Assembly (NCBI GenBank): GCA_022449545.1
Contig: JAKUPN010000005.1
Span: 67,897-131,896, forward strand
From: Alphaproteobacteria bacterium
GTDB taxonomy: Bacteria; Pseudomonadota; Alphaproteobacteria; UBA6615
DNA: 64,000 nucleotides
Direction: 5' to 3'
Position 1 is the stretch's first letter. Each line of letters opens with the position of its first letter. The position numbers and the translations under genes are program-made. The notes under the pieces were generated by a model. That model saw nothing but the letters and a program-made list of their open reading frames with translations. It was not told the DNA's origin and did no database searches. Of the stretch, positions 59,720-64,000 are shown piece by piece.

Positions 59720-60760
59720 ATGATTTATAGAAACGTTATTCTGGCAGTTTTATGTTTCACAGTTTTGTTTTTGTCACCATCCATAATCTACGCGTCCGGT
59801 TTAAATACAATAAGCGCTCAACTAATCAAAAAATTGCCTGAGGGTAGTTCAATAGCATTGTTACCAATTAATCAAAAAGAATCTAAAATTCCGGCCAATG
59901 TTGCCAACTCATTATCGTCACGTATTACAAACAGTCTCGCAAATAAGGGTTCCGCTAACAATATCAAAGTAATAGATCGTGAAAACTTAAAGAATTTAAT
60001 GCGTGAACAAGAGGAATTTTTGGGGGTTGATGATTTTTCAAAACTTGTTGAAAAGGCTGGAGCAGACATCCTCGTTTCTGTTCAACTATCGAGAATAAAC
60101 AAAGAATCTATTCGAATTTCACTTCGTGGCACAGGAATTAAGGGTGATATAGCCGGTAAGGTATTAGGAGCAACATCTGAAATTTCATACGACGTACCCG
60201 AACGATATTCGGCATTGATCTCGGGTGTTTTTAACAACAAAGGCAAACGAAAAACAGCTTACGAAGACTCTCTCTCCAGTGGAATAACAAAATTTGAGGA
60301 GATATCTTTGACACAGAGCAAAAGTATCTATGCTGTAGATTTCTATGTTAAAGCCAATTACACCTTTAAATTTTCTCAACAAAAAACCAAGGAAAGCAGA
60401 GAAAATGAACAGGGCGCAAAAATAATGGGTTCTTTTAGCAAAATGATGGGCTCAATGGGCGGCAAGGCTAACCCAATGGCTGAAATGATGAAATCAGCTA
60501 CAGGTGATGGTGACTCAAAACATCTAGAAAAAACAGTTCTCAATCTGAGTGTTAACTCTGAGTTGGTAGACAAGATCAACGATAGAATTTTAAAAGACAC
60601 AAGGGATACTGTTATTAATCTTCCTGGCGATTCTGACCGTGATGCGAAAAGCATAGCATTAAAATCAGCCATCAGAGAACTAATGAAAGAGTCCGGTTCG
60701 TTCTTAGCGGCAAAGGCCCTAGGTAAATCAACAGAAAGTTCAGAAAAGGATTTAGATTAA
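59720..60760 (+). CDS. CsgG/FlgO-like envelope protein, short paralogue
   Basis: 346 residues with a signal peptide (about 1-26) and then directly the CsgG/FlgO-like region shared with the preceding gene. It has no Sel1 repeat or coiled coil. Several blocks are identical in DNA to the first copy (for example 60115-60189 against 58879-58953). AAGGAG lies seven bases before the start. The two proteins could form one envelope complex, with the long one adding a coiled-coil extension; this is inference. The lipoprotein gene follows by 27 bases. Confidence 0.78.
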   Translation: MIYRNVILAVLCFTVLFLSPSIIYASGLNTISAQLIKKLPEGSSIALLPINQKESKIPANVANSLSSRITNSLANKGSANNIKVIDRENLKNLMREQEEFLGVDDFSKLVEKAGADILVSVQLSRINKESIRISLRGTGIKGDIAGKVLGATSEISYDVPERYSALISGVFNNKGKRKTAYEDSLSSGITKFEEISLTQSKSIYAVDFYVKANYTFKFSQQKTKESRENEQGAKIMGSFSKMMGSMGGKANPMAEMMKSATGDGDSKHLEKTVLNLSVNSELVDKINDRILKDTRDTVINLPGDSDRDAKSIALKSAIRELMKESGSFLAAKALGKSTESSEKDLD

Positions 60761-60787
60761 AAAAACTTAAATGAGGAATTGTAAGAT

Positions 60788-61705
60788 ATGAAAAATAAAT
60801 GGCTATATCTCATTATTTGTTTTATTCCATTAACTATTACCGCTTGCTCTAGCTATCCAACTAGCGCAGGAACTCGTGTTGTTGTTGCAGGGGAAGATTC
60901 TAATCGGAATAGTGTCGAACGGACATCAGAAGTTTACAAAGCGGTCATTGCAGAAGTTAGGGAGTCACTCAGCCGTGCTGGTTACGATGTCATAGACGAA
61001 GATTTATTGGCAGTTGAAGCCGGTTTTAGGTTTTCGAGCCGCAGACCGAAAACAGAATTAATTCAAACGCTCAAAGTTGCAAACGAAGACGGAAATGCCA
61101 AGATTAAATCTCGACTGGCTGTGATCTTTTCTGTATTTCCACAGGTAAAAAAATTATCCTTCGCTGACCGAATAGAAAGTATACGCATTTCAGGGAATAT
61201 ATATGACTTGAGTTCCCTCAAAGCTTTAAGCACTTTTCAGGTTACTGCAAAAACAAAAAAAGTACTCCCTCCGGATTGTGATGCGTTCTGTATTTCTGAA
61301 AATGTTGTTGCCGTTGTAGGAGACTTAGCGAAAGACTTAGGTGATACTCTTACCCAAAAACTAGCGATTGCAACTACGTCCAGCGTTTCAACTACTTCCA
61401 GCACTAAAGCCAATGCCTCTACCGGTGCGGGTTTGACCCAAGTTCTTAACTTAGAACTAGTTCGATTTAAATTTAAGGCTGCTAATTCAATTAAAAAGAA
61501 GCTTGCCGGCTCAAAAGGTATAAATAGAGTTGAAATGAATAACAGTACGGGTTCTAAAAGAGATTATAACTTAGAGACATCTCTTAAGATGGGGGTGATT
61601 GAAGAACTAATTTATGAATCTCTTGATGCAGCGGGTATTAATACAGACATGGTAAAAGTCTCGATAAGCAGTGAAAAAATAAGAGTTGAAAATTTAGGGA
61701 AATAA
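60788..61705 (+). CDS. Lipoprotein of unknown family
   Basis: 305 residues with a signal peptide ending in the lipobox LTITAC; C20 would be lipidated and the next residues are SS, which favours the outer membrane. I recognise no family. A Thr/Ser-rich stretch (TTSSVSTTSSTKANAST, about 198-215) may be a linker. It lies 27 bases after the short CsgG/FlgO-like gene on the same strand, so the two are probably one transcript. CsgG-like proteins often work with a lipoprotein partner, so a joint role is plausible but unproven. Confidence 0.75.
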   Translation: MKNKWLYLIICFIPLTITACSSYPTSAGTRVVVAGEDSNRNSVERTSEVYKAVIAEVRESLSRAGYDVIDEDLLAVEAGFRFSSRRPKTELIQTLKVANEDGNAKIKSRLAVIFSVFPQVKKLSFADRIESIRISGNIYDLSSLKALSTFQVTAKTKKVLPPDCDAFCISENVVAVVGDLAKDLGDTLTQKLAIATTSSVSTTSSTKANASTGAGLTQVLNLELVRFKFKAANSIKKKLAGSKGINRVEMNNSTGSKRDYNLETSLKMGVIEELIYESLDAAGINTDMVKVSISSEKIRVENLGK

Positions 61706-61748
61706 TTCACCGAATTCATAAAGTTATGCCAGAATTTCGCAAATAAAA

Positions 61749-61795
61749 TAACATGTCTGAGAAAGACGGATTAACTATTAATGAAAGTAACATGT
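61749..61795 (+). promoter_or_regulatory. Repeated TAACATGT boxes upstream of dctP
   Basis: TAACATGT occurs at 61749-61756 and 61788-61795, 39 bases apart start to start; each contains the palindrome ACATGT. They lie 35-80 bases upstream of dctP, where a regulator could bind. No regulator gene is in the window. Confidence 0.25.
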
Positions 61796-61829
61796 AGCTA
61801 TTCGTAATACACAAAGGAGGATCAGAATT

Positions 61830-62879
61830 ATGAGAGCAATCTATTTATCCAGTGTAGCTATTATTGTTGTCTTCGGCTTACTATCTGCTGAATTGATGTT
61901 GGCACCGTCTGCCAAAGCCGCCGAAGTTGATGGCCCCAAAGTAAAATGGGACGTATCACTTTGGGGTAAAAAGCGTGCTTTTACTGCGGGCGTGGAAAAG
62001 TTGTCAGCACTAGTCAAGTCAAAGACTGGAGGGAATTTCAATATTGTCTTGCATTACGGTGGCGCTCTTTCTAAGTCCCGTGAAAACCTTGATGGTATTT
62101 CAATTGACGCATTCCAAGCAGCAATGTTCTGTAACTTCTACCATCCAAAAAAGAATCCAGCACTTATGTCACTGACAATGCCATTCCTACCAATGAGCAG
62201 CTGGGAAAATAATCGTAAAATCCGCGATGCCGTGTACGCACATCCAGCTGTGAAAAAGGAGCTCGCGAAGTGGAATGCAATGGCCTATACGTCGTCCTAT
62301 TTGCCGCAATATGAGTTTCTCGGCCGTGGTAAACCACCTGTAACACTGTCAGACTGGAAAGGCTTAACTGTCCGCGCAGGTGGCGGTGTAGGACGTGCAA
62401 TGAAGGTAATTGGAGCCACACCAACTAGCTCAACTGCAACGGAGGTATATACTGGTGTGCAGCAGGGCACGATGGATGCGGCATCGTTTCCTTTCACTTA
62501 TAGTCATGTCGCTTATAAAATCCATGAAGTAACACAGTGGTTCACTTCTAACTTGTCGCCAGGAACGTCAGACTGCCCAGTCGTGTTCTCGATCAACGCC
62601 TACAAGAAACTTCCTAATCAATACCAAAAACTGTTGATGGACGTTAAGGAAGACGTGATTAAGGCACAAATTCAATCTTATATCGACATCGATAAAAAGA
62701 ACTTGCCAATGCTTAAAGCAAAACTTAAGGAAGTCAAGTTTTCAAAAGATGAGCTTGCCAAGTTCCGTGCTGCTGCTGGTAAACCAGTGATTGATAAATG
62801 GATTTCTGAAAACCAAGGCAAGTTCGATGCTAGAGGAGTAATCAACACGATCTTCGCTGCTGTCGGACGTAAATACTAG
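61830..62879 (+). CDS. dctP: TRAP transporter substrate-binding protein, DctP family
   Basis: Periplasmic solute receptor of a tripartite ATP-independent periplasmic transporter. A signal peptide ends near APSAKA-A. The protein has the DctP layout, with GGALSKSRENLDGI near the ligand site, GLTVRAGGGVGRAMKVIGATP containing the usual conserved arginine, and YTGVQQGTMDAASFP. The 349 residues are normal. AAAGGAGG lies nine bases before the start. Ligands are usually carboxylic acids; which one cannot be read. It is followed by two hairpins and dctQ. Confidence 0.92.
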   Translation: MRAIYLSSVAIIVVFGLLSAELMLAPSAKAAEVDGPKVKWDVSLWGKKRAFTAGVEKLSALVKSKTGGNFNIVLHYGGALSKSRENLDGISIDAFQAAMFCNFYHPKKNPALMSLTMPFLPMSSWENNRKIRDAVYAHPAVKKELAKWNAMAYTSSYLPQYEFLGRGKPPVTLSDWKGLTVRAGGGVGRAMKVIGATPTSSTATEVYTGVQQGTMDAASFPFTYSHVAYKIHEVTQWFTSNLSPGTSDCPVVFSINAYKKLPNQYQKLLMDVKEDVIKAQIQSYIDIDKKNLPMLKAKLKEVKFSKDELAKFRAAAGKPVIDKWISENQGKFDARGVINTIFAAVGRKY

Positions 62880-62897
62880 GAGTAGACGGACTACTGT

Positions 62898-62937
62898 CCC
62901 GTCCTATATTGGGCGGGTCAGAGGCCGCTCCTCCTGA
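62898..62937 (+). promoter_or_regulatory. Tandem hairpins between dctP and dctQ
   Basis: Hairpin 1: CCCGTCC (62898-62904) with GGGCGGG (62911-62917), seven pairs including one G-T. Hairpin 2: TCAGAGG (62918-62924) with CCTCCTGA (62930-62937), one bulge. No T-run follows, so full termination is unlikely. Such a structure would protect or attenuate the message so that the binding protein is made in excess of the permeases. dctQ shows no clear ribosome site beyond it. Confidence 0.55.
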
Positions 62938-62949
62938 GTTACTTTACCC

Positions 62950-63546
62950 ATGAACGATAGATTGGGGCGTTTTCTTAACCGTGTGGATTCCGTGTTGTAT
63001 AGAGTGGAATCCGTATTGAATATGATTTCCGGCCTGATCGTATTCGCACTTATGTTCCTCGGCGTGGTTCAGATTGTCTTACGGACAGTTTTACGAGCGC
63101 CTATCTTCGGCTATATCGATATAGTAGAAATCGCTATGGTGGGATTCGCCGTATTAGCAATATCATACGTTCAAAGAGTTGGCGGCCATGTACGTATGGA
63201 ACTTTTCGTTTCTAAACTGAGAGGCCGCACTCATTGGTTAGCTGAGACCGTGAGCACGGCGTTAGGCCTCTTTATTGTTGGAGTGTTAATCCCCTATTCT
63301 TATTTTCATTTCGAACGTGCCTTCAACATCGGCGACAGCACTATTGATATCGAGATCGTCACCTGGCCGGCCAAGCTGGCAGTCCCAATGGCGCTATCAG
63401 TTCTATTTATACGGTTACTCGTGCAATTCGGGGGTTATATCCGACTCACTATCAACCCTTCACTAGATCCCGTGGCGGTACCGCTGCTAAAAGATGTCGA
63501 AGAGATAGCAAACGAAGAAATCCGTCAAGCAGCCGAGGACGCGTGA
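62950..63546 (+). CDS. dctQ: TRAP transporter small permease, DctQ family
   Basis: 198 residues with four hydrophobic segments, the DctQ membrane subunit that pairs with DctM. Family features include GYIDIVEIAMVGFAVLAISY and VRMELFVSKL. The stop TGA shares its last base with the ATG of dctM, so the two permeases are translationally coupled. Base composition is clearly less AT-rich than the genes before 61700. Confidence 0.88.
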   Translation: MNDRLGRFLNRVDSVLYRVESVLNMISGLIVFALMFLGVVQIVLRTVLRAPIFGYIDIVEIAMVGFAVLAISYVQRVGGHVRMELFVSKLRGRTHWLAETVSTALGLFIVGVLIPYSYFHFERAFNIGDSTIDIEIVTWPAKLAVPMALSVLFIRLLVQFGGYIRLTINPSLDPVAVPLLKDVEEIANEEIRQAAEDA

Positions 63547-64000
63547 TGCTTGGAATCGACAGCTTCTCCGTTGGAATCATAGGCGTGAGTCTGCTTATCG
63601 TTATGGTGGTACTCGGGGTTCGAGTTTATGTTGCCGCGGCTTTAACTGGATTTCTCGGCCTTCTAGAACTTAAGGGTTGGCACGTTGCTGCTGCGGTTTC
63701 CGGAATGATTCCCCATTCGAAGACGGTAACTTATCCGCTGGCAGTCCTCCCTCTTTTTATACTGATCGGGTTTCTTGCTTTTTATGCCGGGCTGACATCA
63801 AAACTATTCGAAGCTGCACGTCGCTGGGTTGGCTGGATGCCAGGGGGGCTTGCTGTTGCCACCGTGTTCGCAACCGCAGGCTTTGCCGCTGTGTCTGGGG
63901 CGTCGACAGCCACCGCAGCTGTATTCTCTCGCGTTGCTATTCCCGACATGATGAAGAATGGCTACGATCAGAGACTGACAGCAGGCGTTATAGCTGCGGG
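63546..64000 (+). CDS. dctM: TRAP transporter large permease, DctM family (truncated by window end)
   Basis: The first 151 or so residues, beginning MLGIDSFSVGIIGVSLLIVM, are strongly hydrophobic. They include YPLAVLPLFILIGFLA, AARRWVGWMPGGLAVATV and SGASTATAAVFSRVAIPDM, the hallmark of DctM. This is the ion-coupled translocating subunit. The gene continues past base 64000. It overlaps dctQ by one base. Confidence 0.92.
   Translation, partial: MLGIDSFSVGIIGVSLLIVMVVLGVRVYVAAALTGFLGLLELKGWHVAAAVSGMIPHSKTVTYPLAVLPLFILIGFLAFYAGLTSKLFEAARRWVGWMPGGLAVATVFATAGFAAVSGASTATAAVFSRVAIPDMMKNGYDQRLTAGVIAA

Overview
The window looks like a chromosomal segment from an uncultured, AT-rich, probably marine alphaproteobacterium. 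The evidence is gene order and gene type. A complete 14-gene nuo operon is followed by birA, coaX and rnj, then mce, proS, lolC, lolD and dnaE. The tig-clpP-clpX-lon-hup block leads into it. ProRS is the short form without an editing insertion, and TRAP transport genes are present. No rRNA gene, CRISPR array, transposase or integrase was seen. The genus assignment is open.

Layout. (1) 1-9184: minus-strand housekeeping genes (dnaE start, lolDC, proS, mce, rnj, coaX, birA), interrupted by tag and a plus-strand chrA. (2) 9184-23292: nuoA to nuoN, all minus strand, tightly packed with many stop/start overlaps. (3) 23433-32543: tRNA-Asp, tRNA-Val, hup, lon, clpX, clpP, tig, tRNA-Leu, nnr and tRNA-His, all minus strand; good intrinsic terminators follow hup and lon. 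(4) 32837-40458: a class I aminotransferase, glnB-glnA with a terminator, a two-domain DUF427 protein, parE and a DEAD-box helicase. (5) 40472-53043: an accessory catabolic block with no visible regulator. It encodes a carboxymuconolactone-decarboxylase-like protein, a glutathionyl-hydroquinone reductase, a VOC protein, a FAH-family hydrolase, a medium-chain dehydrogenase, an internally duplicated unknown protein, a cupin, a formamidase-like hydrolase, a NicX-like ring-cleaving dioxygenase, a DHPON-hydrolase-like protein, a frameshifted flavin reductase, an HSL-type esterase and two tandem paralogues of a family I do not recognise. (6) 53069-55087: typA and tRNA-Glu. (7) 55193-61705: a PolB-type exonuclease and a cell-envelope block with a secreted MORN-trypsin protease, two tandem CsgG/FlgO-like proteins and a lipoprotein. 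(8) 61830-64000: a TRAP operon (dctP, dctQ, partial dctM) with visibly higher GC.

How they work together. Blocks 1-4 are core metabolism: respiration, protein quality control, and nitrogen sensing and assimilation. Block 5 resembles a pathway for opening an aromatic or N-heterocyclic ring and hydrolysing the products; the substrate cannot be read from sequence. Block 7 may build or maintain an outer-envelope structure. Block 8 imports an unknown organic acid. The best candidates for something undescribed are the tandem paralogues at 51172-53043, the duplicated protein at 44691-45350, and the envelope block at 56088-61705.
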